A DNA stretch of 42,337 nt from DASWJZ01 sp038211615 (GTDB lineage: Bacteria; Pseudomonadota; Alphaproteobacteria; Rhizobiales; Afifellaceae): assembly GCA_038211615.1 (NCBI GenBank), contig JBBQVL010000031.1:1-42337 (forward strand). The letters are read 5' to 3'. The notes below the pieces were generated by a model. It was not told the origin of the DNA. It did no database searches and was given only the letters and a program-made list of their open reading frames with translations. Made by a program: the position numbers and the translations under genes. This document shows, piece after piece, positions 8,124 to 16,080 of the stretch. The first letter of the stretch is position 1. The number at the start of each line of letters is the position of its first letter.

Positions 8124-11100
8124 ATGACCGTCGATCGCGTTCAGCGGAGACTGGCTGCCATCCTTGCAGCCGACGTGGTCGGTTACAGCCGCCTCATGGG
8201 CAAGGATGAAGAGGGCACCCTTGCGACACTGAAGCTCTACCGCTTAATCATTGACGATCTAGTCGCGCACCACGGGGGGCGTGTCTTCGGGAGCGCAGGC
8301 GATAGTGCGATTGCCGAGTTCACGAGCCCGGTCGATGCGGTTCGATGCGCTACCGAAATCCAGTTGGAAATTGATAAGCAGAACAGGGGTCTGCCTGAGC
8401 CGAACCGCATGCGGTTTCGCATAGGCATCAATCTCGGCGATGTCGTCGTGGATAGCGACAATCTCATGGGCGATGGCGTCAACGTTGCCGCGCGGCTGGA
8501 GGCCTTAGCGCCGCCGGGCGGGATTTGCATCTCCGAAACGATCCACGCGCAGGTTCGCGATCGTCTGTCCTTGGAGTTCTTGGATCTTGGCGAGCACACG
8601 GTAAAAAACATCGCAAGGCCCGTACGGGCTTACCGCGTGCCACTCGCGTCGGAGGAACAGGTCAAGTCGCCGTTTCGTGGGCTTGACGTCTTCGACTTTG
8701 GCCACTCCGATATGTTCTTTGGCCGGGCGCGCGCGATCGCGGCCTGCCTTAAGCGACTCGAACAGCTTGCAGCCGGCGGAACGGCATTTCTCTTGCTTTA
8801 TGGCATGAGCGGTTCCGGCAAGTCTTCGCTGCTTCGCGCCGGACTTCTCCCTGCGATCATACGGCCCGGCGCGGTCGCAGGGATCCGTCTGTGGCGCCGA
8901 TGCGTGATACGCCCCTCTGAGGGGCCCGATGCGATCGCCGCGTTGGCAGTCGAGCTGCTTCAGGAAAACGCCCTGCCAGAACTTGGTCAGGACCGAGCGG
9001 TCGCGGAGTTGGCGGACTTGCTTCGCGGCACGCCGGAGAGAGTGCCGGCACTAATCCGTCAGGCGCTTAGCAAGGCAGCGACAGCCGCTGGTGTCGGCAC
9101 AGCGCAAGCGCGGCTCCTCCTCGCCGTCGACCAGATAGAGGAGCTCTTTACGACCCAACCGGATGCGCAATCTCGCGAGGCATTTGTGCGACTGCTCGCC
9201 ACATTTGCTGCCAGCGGGTTTGTCTGGGTGGTCGGGACGATCCGAGCAGACTTCTTTCATCGTTGCAGTGAAATTCCGGGCTTTTCGGCGCTGAAAGATG
9301 GCATCGGCAGCTATGAGCTTCTGCCGCCGACTGGTTCGGAAATTGCCCAAATCATCCGAGAGCCAGCGCGGGCCGCCGGTCTCCGGTTTGAAGAGACCGC
9401 CGATCAAGGTCAACTGGAGGACGTGTTGCAGGAAGCGGCGGCGGCGGATCCGGGATCCCTGCCGCTTCTCGAATTCGTGCTCGATGCGCTTTACGAGGCT
9501 TGCCGAGAGCGGCGTCTGCTTACTTTTGCCGCTTATCGAGCGCTCGGCGGCCTTGAAGGCGCGATCGCGCGTCGAGCCGACGAGGTGGTGGACGCTCTTC
9601 CTTCCGATGTACAGAATGCATTGCACGCTGTGCTACGTGCGCTGACCACGGTACGTCGGGGCGACGAAGCGATCATTGCTCGCCCTGCTCCCCTCACTGA
9701 GTTGGCTGGAACCTCGGCACGATCCGTTCTTGTACATGCCCTCCTCGGCGCGCGACTCCTCGTCAGCGACGAAAGCGCCGAAGGCGACGCGGTCATTCGC
9801 GTTGCGCATGAGGCTCTGCTCTCTCGCTGGCCGCGCGCTCGCGACATCGTCAACGCAAACCGTAGTTTCTTAGAGACGCGCGCTCGACTTCAAGATGATG
9901 CCCGCCGGTGGGTCTCGGATAACAAAAACATTGAGCTTTTGCTTCCGGCTGGGAAGCGGTTGAGCGAGGGTGAGGAGCTTCTTCAGTCGAGACGTGACGA
10001 TGTCGATGAGCATATCATCGAATACATCACTTCCTCCTTACGGGCTGAGGCGGAGCGGCAGGAGAAAGACCGCCAATCAGAACGCGCGCTCATTGAAGCT
10101 GCCGAGGCCACAAAGCGCGAACGGTTGGAACGAGCGGCCGAGCGCACGAGCTTGGCGGCCGATGCCGCGACTCGACTAGCGAGGCGAACACGTTACGCAG
10201 CGATTGTCGCGCTCGCCTTGGCACTTATTGCAGGAGTGGGGGCGGTCGTCGGTTTTCAGGGTCAGCGCGAGGCCTCGCAGCAAGCGGAGGTGGCAGAGGC
10301 GAACGCAAAGAAAGCGCTTGACGCTCGTAACGAGGCCTTGCGCAATCAGTCCCTATCGCTTTCTTTTCAGGCTCAGCACGCGGCGGCAGACGGCGATACG
10401 GGGGCTGCAATTTTGCTGGCGCTGGAGGCCTTGCCGAAGAAGCTGGCCGCTCCGGATCGACCTTACCTTCCTGAAGCCGAGCTAGCTCTTTACAAGGCCC
10501 TGCTTGAGCATCGGAAGACCACAATTTTTCAGCATGCCAGAGGCGTAACCGACGCGGCCTTCAGTCCAGGAGGCGATCGGATTGTTACCGGGTCGTATGA
10601 CGGCACCGCGCGGGTATGGGACGTCAAGAATGGCGCCCAAGTCGCTCTCTTGACGGGTCACAAAGGGCCAGTCGAACGAGTTTCGTTCAGCTTCGCGGGC
10701 GGACTCGTTGCCACTGCTTCGCGCGACGGCACTGCACGAATTTGGGATGCTATTTCGGGCCAGCAACTTTTCGTTCTTTCCGAGTCAGGTAATGTCAACG
10801 TTGCGATGTTCAATCCGACTGACACGCTTGTACTTACTTCTTCCGACGTCGGCGTTCCAACGATTTGGGACGCAAAAACGGGCGGAAAAATCGCGGCTGC
10901 GTTCTATGATCCGACCTGGAGCTATTTGGAGACGACCACGGCAGCATTTAGCCCCGATGGTCTGACATTTGCAGCATTCCAGGGGTCTAACCTGGGGATC
11001 TGGAATACCGAAGACGGCACCCTCGCCAAGAATCTCGGAACAATAGATGGGGCGGATGACATCCACTTCAGTCCCGACGGAAATCGACTTTTCGCAGCCG

Positions 11101-12683
11101 CATGGGGCGCGAGAACTTGGAATGCCTTTTCAACATTATTTGACCTAGGCAGCGGCACCCAGATCGCAGTCCTGCGCGGCCACCTGAGTGACACGCACGG
11201 TGGTACATTTAGTCATGACGGGCATGTCATCGCGACCATGTCGCTGGATGGAACGGCGCGAGTCTGGGACGGCCGCACCGGTGCCCTCTTGCGGTCCCTT
11301 GGCAATGAGTCTGTCGGGTTGAAGGTCGGCGTTCTCGGCGAAAATCGAGATCAAGAGATGAACTGTGCATTTAGTCCTGACGACAAGATGCTAGCGACCG
11401 TTTCGATGGATAACGTAATCCGTGTTTGGGACATTGAAAGCGGTTCGGTACAGGCAGTGCTTGGAGGACATAGCGGGTTAGTCGAGCACATCGCATTTAG
11501 CCCGGATGGCACTCGCCTTCTCACTGCCTCCCATGACGGAACTGCGCGTCTTTGGGAAATTGGTGGTGCGCTGACGACGTTGTTGCCCCATAAAAACGCC
11601 CCGACTTTTGCCAAGTTTAGCGGGGACGGAAGTCGCCTCATTACGGGGGGAGGAGACCCGGTGGGCCACGTTTGGGACACGGCCACTGGAACCGAAATCG
11701 CGACGCTGAAGTCGGAGGCCATCCCTTTTCAGGCCGCTTCGTTCAGTCCGGACGGTCGTCGGGTGGTAACTGCTTCGCAGGACGGCAGCGTTCTTCTTTG
11801 GGACGTGGATCGGGGGCAAAGGATTGCCCGAATTAAACAGGCTGGCGCGGCGGTCTTGGATATTCAATTCGATCCGATGGGACGTGTGGAAGTGGCAAGA
11901 GCCGATGGAACGGTGACAACGTGGAATACTTCTGGTGACGCGTCTTCTGAGGTCCTACCGACAGGTGGACTTCTTCGAAGAGCGATCTTCAGTGTGAACG
12001 GTCAGTACATCGTTACGGCGGCAAATGAAGACGTTGCGAGGATTTGGAGGCCGGATGGAACGCCGGTCGCCGTTCTTTCCGGACACACGAACCGAGTAAC
12101 GGCTATGGCGTTTAGTCCCGACGGAAATCTCATCGCGACCGGCTCGCTCGACGGAACTGCACGACTTTTGTCGGTTAAAGACGGCAGCCTACTCGTAGTG
12201 CTGAAAGGTCATGGGGAACGAGTGACCGATGTCGCTTTTAGCGAGGACGGTCAATTGGCCGTGACTGCCTCCCACGATCGGACCGCTCGGATTTGGCGCG
12301 TTAACGACGGCGCCGAGCTCTCCGTACTGAGAGGACATGAGGGAGGCGTTACCGAAGCCGCCTTCAGTCCAAACGGCAGGTACGTTGTTACGGCCTCATC
12401 CCAGGATCGAACGGTCAAGCTGTGGGACACGAAGTCGGGCCGCGAGATAGTCGAACTCTCAAGCAAGGAGAGCGCACCAGCGGCCACGAGTGCCTCATTC
12501 AGTCCCAACGGAGAACACATCGGAATTGTCGCGGGAGGCAAAAATCTCCGGCTGGTTCGCGCATTTCAGTCCGCACAAGACATAATCGATTATGCTCACA
12601 TGATAGTTCCGCGCGCGCTCACGCCGTGTGAGCGGTTACGATTTTTCCTGCCCGTTGCCGGTGCCACGCAATGTTCAGACTAG
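8124..12683 (+). CDS. Class III nucleotide cyclase - STAND NTPase - WD40 repeat protein
   Basis: This is a 1,519-residue multidomain signalling protein. Residues about 8-170 form a class III adenylate/guanylate cyclase domain with metal ligands Asp17 and Asp60 and transition-state residues Asn120 and Arg124. Residues about 182-570 form a STAND-type P-loop NTPase: a linker (SPFRGLDVFDFGHSDMFFGR), Walker A GMSGSGKSS (227-235), Walker B LLLAVDQIEELF (Asp336) and winged-helix-like segments. A charged helical stretch (about 640-690) precedes one membrane segment (about 691-710). About 15 WD40 repeats (about 800-1480) suggest two propellers. I prefer ATG 8124 over TTG 8112 because homologous cyclase domains start near here and GGA lies upstream. 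Codon use looks less GC-rich than in flanking metabolic genes. It stands alone, next to the recombinase cassette. Role is probably ligand sensing by WD40, NTP-driven switching and cNMP output; a conflict or defence role is possible but unproven. Confidence 0.9.
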   Translation: MTVDRVQRRLAAILAADVVGYSRLMGKDEEGTLATLKLYRLIIDDLVAHHGGRVFGSAGDSAIAEFTSPVDAVRCATEIQLEIDKQNRGLPEPNRMRFRIGINLGDVVVDSDNLMGDGVNVAARLEALAPPGGICISETIHAQVRDRLSLEFLDLGEHTVKNIARPVRAYRVPLASEEQVKSPFRGLDVFDFGHSDMFFGRARAIAACLKRLEQLAAGGTAFLLLYGMSGSGKSSLLRAGLLPAIIRPGAVAGIRLWRRCVIRPSEGPDAIAALAVELLQENALPELGQDRAVAELADLLRGTPERVPALIRQALSKAATAAGVGTAQARLLLAVDQIEELFTTQPDAQSREAFVRLLATFAASGFVWVVGTIRADFFHRCSEIPGFSALKDGIGSYELLPPTGSEIAQIIREPARAAGLRFEETADQGQLEDVLQEAAAADPGSLPLLEFVLDALYEACRERRLLTFAAYRALGGLEGAIARRADEVVDALPSDVQNALHAVLRALTTVRRGDEAIIARPAPLTELAGTSARSVLVHALLGARLLVSDESAEGDAVIRVAHEALLSRWPRARDIVNANRSFLETRARLQDDARRWVSDNKNIELLLPAGKRLSEGEELLQSRRDDVDEHIIEYITSSLRAEAERQEKDRQSERALIEAAEATKRERLERAAERTSLAADAATRLARRTRYAAIVALALALIAGVGAVVGFQGQREASQQAEVAEANAKKALDARNEALRNQSLSLSFQAQHAAADGDTGAAILLALEALPKKLAAPDRPYLPEAELALYKALLEHRKTTIFQHARGVTDAAFSPGGDRIVTGSYDGTARVWDVKNGAQVALLTGHKGPVERVSFSFAGGLVATASRDGTARIWDAISGQQLFVLSESGNVNVAMFNPTDTLVLTSSDVGVPTIWDAKTGGKIAAAFYDPTWSYLETTTAAFSPDGLTFAAFQGSNLGIWNTEDGTLAKNLGTIDGADDIHFSPDGNRLFAAAWGARTWNAFSTLFDLGSGTQIAVLRGHLSDTHGGTFSHDGHVIATMSLDGTARVWDGRTGALLRSLGNESVGLKVGVLGENRDQEMNCAFSPDDKMLATVSMDNVIRVWDIESGSVQAVLGGHSGLVEHIAFSPDGTRLLTASHDGTARLWEIGGALTTLLPHKNAPTFAKFSGDGSRLITGGGDPVGHVWDTATGTEIATLKSEAIPFQAASFSPDGRRVVTASQDGSVLLWDVDRGQRIARIKQAGAAVLDIQFDPMGRVEVARADGTVTTWNTSGDASSEVLPTGGLLRRAIFSVNGQYIVTAANEDVARIWRPDGTPVAVLSGHTNRVTAMAFSPDGNLIATGSLDGTARLLSVKDGSLLVVLKGHGERVTDVAFSEDGQLAVTASHDRTARIWRVNDGAELSVLRGHEGGVTEAAFSPNGRYVVTASSQDRTVKLWDTKSGREIVELSSKESAPAATSASFSPNGEHIGIVAGGKNLRLVRAFQSAQDIIDYAHMIVPRALTPCERLRFFLPVAGATQCSD

Positions 12684-13127
12684 AATCAAGCCGGTGCAAT
12701 CCCGGCCTGTAGAGGTCGTGCATGACGGCTTATGGCGCGGAGCGGAAGTGGCGAGCGGCAGGTGGCACTGGGGATGATTGCTTTCGCCGCTATCCCGTAA
12801 GACGCGCTTGTTCCGCTAGCTGATGCACGACCTCGATCATGGCCAGCTCCCCTCCGAGAACGCCGACAGATCGTAGAGGCCGACTTCGTGGGCTTGCGGC
12901 GTTGCGCGCGCTCCACGAGGAGGCGGAAGAGCTCAGGTGCGCCGCGAAACGGGAACTTTGCCACCTCTCGCCCCTCCCGATTGGACGACAACGTCGACGA
13001 GCAATCTTCTCCCCATTTGATCCACCAGAATAGATCGTCCGCGTTTGATAGTTTCGAGGCTGTGTCCCGAACGTCCCTTTCGAATGGCTTTTGATTTGTA
13101 GCCGTTTCGATCGGCACAGGGACTCTG
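12684..13127. other. Intergenic region before the recombinase cassette
   Basis: About 440 bases hold no gene I can support. Open frames on both strands give basic, low-complexity translations typical of shadows in GC-rich DNA. The promoter of the four-gene recombinase cassette should lie at the right end. No repeats or terminator hairpin with a T-run were recognised. Confidence 0.4.
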
Positions 13128-13331
13128 ATGATCGCAGGATGCCCGAACACGACTACAGAAGCGCAAGAGCGCATTGCGGAACTCTCCTCCATTCTTGCGC
13201 TCGGTCTCGTGCGTCTCAGTGCCCGCAAGTCCAGTCCTTTATCGGCACACGACGGAGAAATCTCACTTCACAACTCCCCTGCCGAGAGCAGTCATGAACC
13301 CGAGGTTTTCAGGACCGGGGAGGGGTCATGA
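13128..13331 (+). CDS. Small protein heading the recombinase cassette
   Basis: This 67-residue ORF starts MIAGCPNTTTEAQERIAELS and has a helical core (RIAELSSILALGLVRLSARK) followed by a Ser-rich polar tail. It overlaps the next gene by 4 nt (ATGA at 13328-13331), the same coupling seen at each junction in this cassette. That supports it as a real gene. Small ORFs of this kind, with a conserved A-x-G-x-x-R-L-x-ARKSS pattern, often precede DUF2924 genes in alphaproteobacteria to my recollection. An AGGGA lies about 5 nt upstream of the ATG. Function is unknown. Confidence 0.65.
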   Translation: MIAGCPNTTTEAQERIAELSSILALGLVRLSARKSSPLSAHDGEISLHNSPAESSHEPEVFRTGEGS

Positions 13332-13774
13332 CTGAGAGCGTGCTTGCGAGATTGGCCGAATTGAAGACGATGCCGATGCCTGCGCTGAAGCAGCAATGGC
13401 GGGCGCTGTTTGATCGCGAGCCGCCTGGATACAACAGGGCGTTCCTCGAGAGCCGGCTGGCTTATAGAATCCAGGAACTGGCCTATGGCGGACTTAAGCC
13501 AGAGACGATCGCGCGGCTGGAGGCTCTCGGGGAGCAGTTCGACGGCGGCAACGTCGTCACCCGCCGGATGCGGGTCGATAGCTGCCCGATCTCCGGGACA
13601 CGATTGATCCGCGAATGGCAGGGCATTGAGCACTGCGTGACAGTGCGCGACGAAGACTTCGAGTATCAGGGCCGACCCTTTAAGTCGCTCTCATCCGTCG
13701 CCCGCGCCATCACCGGGACGCGGTGGAACGGCTGGGTATTCTTTGGCCTGAAGAACCAGAGGGCACGGCCGTGA
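13328..13774 (+). CDS. DUF2924 domain-containing protein
   Basis: This 148-residue protein matches the DUF2924 family found beside large serine recombinases in alphaproteobacterial mobile elements. The recognisable parts are MPALKQQWRALFDREPPGYN near the start, the LESRLAYRIQELAYGGL helix, and the C-terminal SLSSVARAITGTRWNGWVFF region. The latter resembles a small DNA- or protein-binding module also seen at the ends of some recombinase-linked proteins. It overlaps the preceding ORF by ATGA and the recombinase by GTGA. The coupling suggests it works with the recombinase, perhaps as a directionality or accessory factor. That role is inference. Confidence 0.85.
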   Translation: MTESVLARLAELKTMPMPALKQQWRALFDREPPGYNRAFLESRLAYRIQELAYGGLKPETIARLEALGEQFDGGNVVTRRMRVDSCPISGTRLIREWQGIEHCVTVRDEDFEYQGRPFKSLSSVARAITGTRWNGWVFFGLKNQRARP

Positions 13775-15114
13775 CGGGCGCGAAGCCAGTTGAGGCTGGT
13801 TCGGGGCAGAAGATCGTCCTGAAGCGCCGTTGCGCCGTCTACACGCGGAAGAGCAGCGAGGAGGGGCTGGAGCAGGAATTCAACAGCCTCGATGCCCAGC
13901 GGGAGGCCTGCGAGAGCTACGTCGCCAGCCAGAAAGCAGAAGGCTGGCTGTTGGTCCCCGACAGATATGACGATGGGGGTGTCTCGGGTGGAACGTTGGA
14001 GCGACCGGCGCTGAAGCGGCTGCTCGCCGACGTCGAGCAGGGCAGGGTGGATGTCAACATCGTCTACAAGATCGATCGCCTCAGTCGCTCCCTGGCGGAC
14101 TTCATGAAGTTGGTAGAAGTGTTCGACCGCAAGGGCATCGCCTTCGTCAGCGTCACCCAATCGTTCAACACCAAGGACTCCATGGGCCGGCTGATGCTGA
14201 ACGTTCTGCTTTCCTTTGCTCAGTTCGAACGGGAAGTGATCGGCGAGCGGATCAGGGACAAATTCGCCGCCTCGCGCAGGAAAGGGATGTGGATGGGCGG
14301 CTGGGCGCCGCTTGGCTATGACGTCAAGGACCGGAAGCTGGTGATCAACGAGACCGAGGCGGCAAAGGTCCGATGGATCTTCGACCGCTTCGTGAAATGC
14401 GGGTCGGCAACCATTGTCGTCCGCGAACTGAACGCGACCGGCTTCGTGAACAAATATGGGCAGCGGCTCGACAAGGGACGTATCTACAAGCTCCTGAACA
14501 ACCCGGTCTACATCGGCGATGCCGTTCACAAGGGGGTGAGCCACCCCGGAGAGCACGAAGCGATCGTCTCTGATGCGCTCTGGGAGAAGGTGCACGCTGT
14601 CCTCGCGGAGAGCCCGAGGGCACGGGCCGGCAGGAGCCGGGCGAGCACCCCGGCTCTTCTGAAAGGCCTGATCTTCAATCCGACCGGGGCGGCGATGTCG
14701 CCGACCCACACCCGCAGGCGCCAGAAGCTCTATCGCTACTATGTTAGCCAAAAAGTGCTGAAGGAGGGGAGGGGTGCCTGCCCGCTTGGAAGAGTGCCGG
14801 CAGCAGAGATCGAAGGTGCCGTCATCGACCAGCTTCGGGTGATCCTCCGGTCGCCTGAGGTCGTCGTCGCCACTTGGCGGGCGGCACGGCAGGAGGTTGC
14901 CGACATAACGGAGGAGGAGGTGAGGGCGGCTCTGGATCGGTTCAATCCGCTCTGGGACGAGCTGTTCCCGGCCGAGCAGGCGAGGATCGTCCGGCTCCTC
15001 GTCGAGCGGGTCGATGTCAGAACAGACAGCCTGGCCATCCGGCTACGGACTGAGGGACTAGCCCACCTCTACCAGGAGCTTTCCGGTTCATCGTATGAGA
15101 GGCGGGCGGCATGA
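13771..15114 (+). CDS. Large serine recombinase
   Basis: This 447-residue site-specific recombinase would catalyse integration or excision of a mobile element. The catalytic Ser28 lies in VYTRKSSEEG. The resolvase domain (about 18-165) contains KIDRLSRSLADF and FEREVIGERIRDKFAA. The Recombinase domain (about 180-285) includes the ELNATGFVNKYG and GRIYKLLNNPVYIGD motifs. A Zn-ribbon-like region (about 305-350) is present but has only one clear Cys pair element. The C-terminus is short for the class. I chose GTG 13771, overlapping the DUF2924 stop (GTGA); the last codons overlap the next gene (ATGA). The frame is intact. Confidence 0.92.
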   Translation: MTGAKPVEAGSGQKIVLKRRCAVYTRKSSEEGLEQEFNSLDAQREACESYVASQKAEGWLLVPDRYDDGGVSGGTLERPALKRLLADVEQGRVDVNIVYKIDRLSRSLADFMKLVEVFDRKGIAFVSVTQSFNTKDSMGRLMLNVLLSFAQFEREVIGERIRDKFAASRRKGMWMGGWAPLGYDVKDRKLVINETEAAKVRWIFDRFVKCGSATIVVRELNATGFVNKYGQRLDKGRIYKLLNNPVYIGDAVHKGVSHPGEHEAIVSDALWEKVHAVLAESPRARAGRSRASTPALLKGLIFNPTGAAMSPTHTRRRQKLYRYYVSQKVLKEGRGACPLGRVPAAEIEGAVIDQLRVILRSPEVVVATWRAARQEVADITEEEVRAALDRFNPLWDELFPAEQARIVRLLVERVDVRTDSLAIRLRTEGLAHLYQELSGSSYERRAA

Positions 15115-15515
15115 GCGGGGGGATCGAGGTGATCGCCGAGGGAGGGACGGTCACCATCCGGGTACCGATTCGCTGCCGTGAGCGCTGGAGCCGGAAGGTG
15201 GTGATTAGCCCCGTCGCCATCGCCGGAAGCTCATATCGCCCAGTTCCTGGTGACGGCACCCACAAGACAATCCTGAAGGCCCTCGGGCGAGCACACCGCT
15301 GGAAGCGAATGCTTGAGTCGGGTGAGTTCTCCTCGATCACCGATCTCGCCGCCTCCGAGAGGATCAACCACTCGTATGTTCGGCGTATCCTGCGGCTCAC
15401 TTTGCTCTCGCCAGCGAATGTCGAAAGGATCTTGGACGGGCAGCTCGCGAAGACGGTGCTCCTCGAAGACCTGCTCAAGACTTCTCCTGACGATTGGTCC
15501 GCACAAGTCTTCTGA
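15111..15515 (+). CDS. Small helix-turn-helix protein of the recombinase cassette
   Basis: This 134-residue protein starts inside the recombinase stop (ATGA). The N-terminal 45 residues look like a small beta-rich segment. The C-terminal half holds the conserved block RAHRWKRMLESGEF, then a helix-turn-helix-like region SITDLAASERINHSYVRRIL. This is a ParB/Xre-like DNA-binding arrangement and is a regular third partner of these recombinases. A shortened paralogue of the same block occurs at 22,729-23,073. It may regulate the cassette or help the recombinase choose direction; neither is shown here. Confidence 0.8.
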   Translation: MSGGIEVIAEGGTVTIRVPIRCRERWSRKVVISPVAIAGSSYRPVPGDGTHKTILKALGRAHRWKRMLESGEFSSITDLAASERINHSYVRRILRLTLLSPANVERILDGQLAKTVLLEDLLKTSPDDWSAQVF

Positions 15516-15637
15516 GCTGGATGAACGGCCGGGTTGTGCGCCATCACCGGAATTGAAGAACGTCCGCGACGCACCAGTAGCGGAATGCCCAGCAAGGTTG
15601 TTTAGCCCAAATCAGTGGGTGAGAAAATCTTCACCGA

Positions 15638-16075
15638 TCAGCCCTTCTTCAGCATCTTCGCCAAAGCCTGGACGGCTGCGACATAGCCATTCGCGCCAAG
15701 TCCCGCGATGACCGCCGTTGCCGCGATCGAGACGAGCGAGCGATGATAGATCGGATCGCGGCGATGAATGTTGGAGATATGGACCTCGATGATCGGCCCG
15801 GGGAACATCTTCAGGGCGTCGAGCAGCGCAATCGACGTAAAGGAGAATGCCGCAGGGTTGATGACAATGCCGGCGGCATTGTCAATGGCTTCATGAACCC
15901 ATTCGATCAGCTGCGTCTCGCTGTTGGTCTGACGGAACTCGATGCCGGCCGCGGGATCGACCGCACGGCACATCGCCTCGATCTCGGCGAGCGTGGTCTT
16001 CCCGTAGATTTCGGGCTCGCGCGTTCCGAGCCGATTGAGGTTCGGGCCGTTCAGCACGTGGATCGGTTTCGTCAT
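15638..16075 (-). CDS. aroQ: Type II 3-dehydroquinate dehydratase-like protein with altered active site
   Basis: This 145-residue protein has the type II dehydroquinase fold signature (HVLNGPNLNRLGTREPEIYG) and normal length. In the pathway it would turn 3-dehydroquinate into 3-dehydroshikimate, the substrate of QuiC. Arg19 and Tyr24 of the mobile lid are kept, as is the EVHISNIH substrate motif. The conserved catalytic His, in the family motif NPxxxTHTSVALRDA, is replaced: this protein reads NPAAFSFTSIALLDA, with Phe79 at the His position and Leu85 at the Arg position. It may therefore be inactive, slow or act on another substrate. It is the last gene of the TRAP operon, 5 nt after dctM. ATG 16075 was chosen from the motif at the N-terminus. 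Confidence 0.85.
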   Translation of the reverse strand: MTKPIHVLNGPNLNRLGTREPEIYGKTTLAEIEAMCRAVDPAAGIEFRQTNSETQLIEWVHEAIDNAAGIVINPAAFSFTSIALLDALKMFPGPIIEVHISNIHRRDPIYHRSLVSIAATAVIAGLGANGYVAAVQALAKMLKKG

Positions 16076-16080
16076 CTCTC

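Noticed and set aside
10500..12560. WD40 region as a DNA-level tandem repeat
   Set aside because: The repeats share protein motifs (GTARVWD-like ends), but the nucleotide sequences have diverged; there is no recent tandem duplication.
12686..13228. A 180-codon minus-strand frame downstream of the WD40 protein
   Set aside because: No motif, basic low-complexity translation, and it overlaps the better supported small ORF at 13,128.
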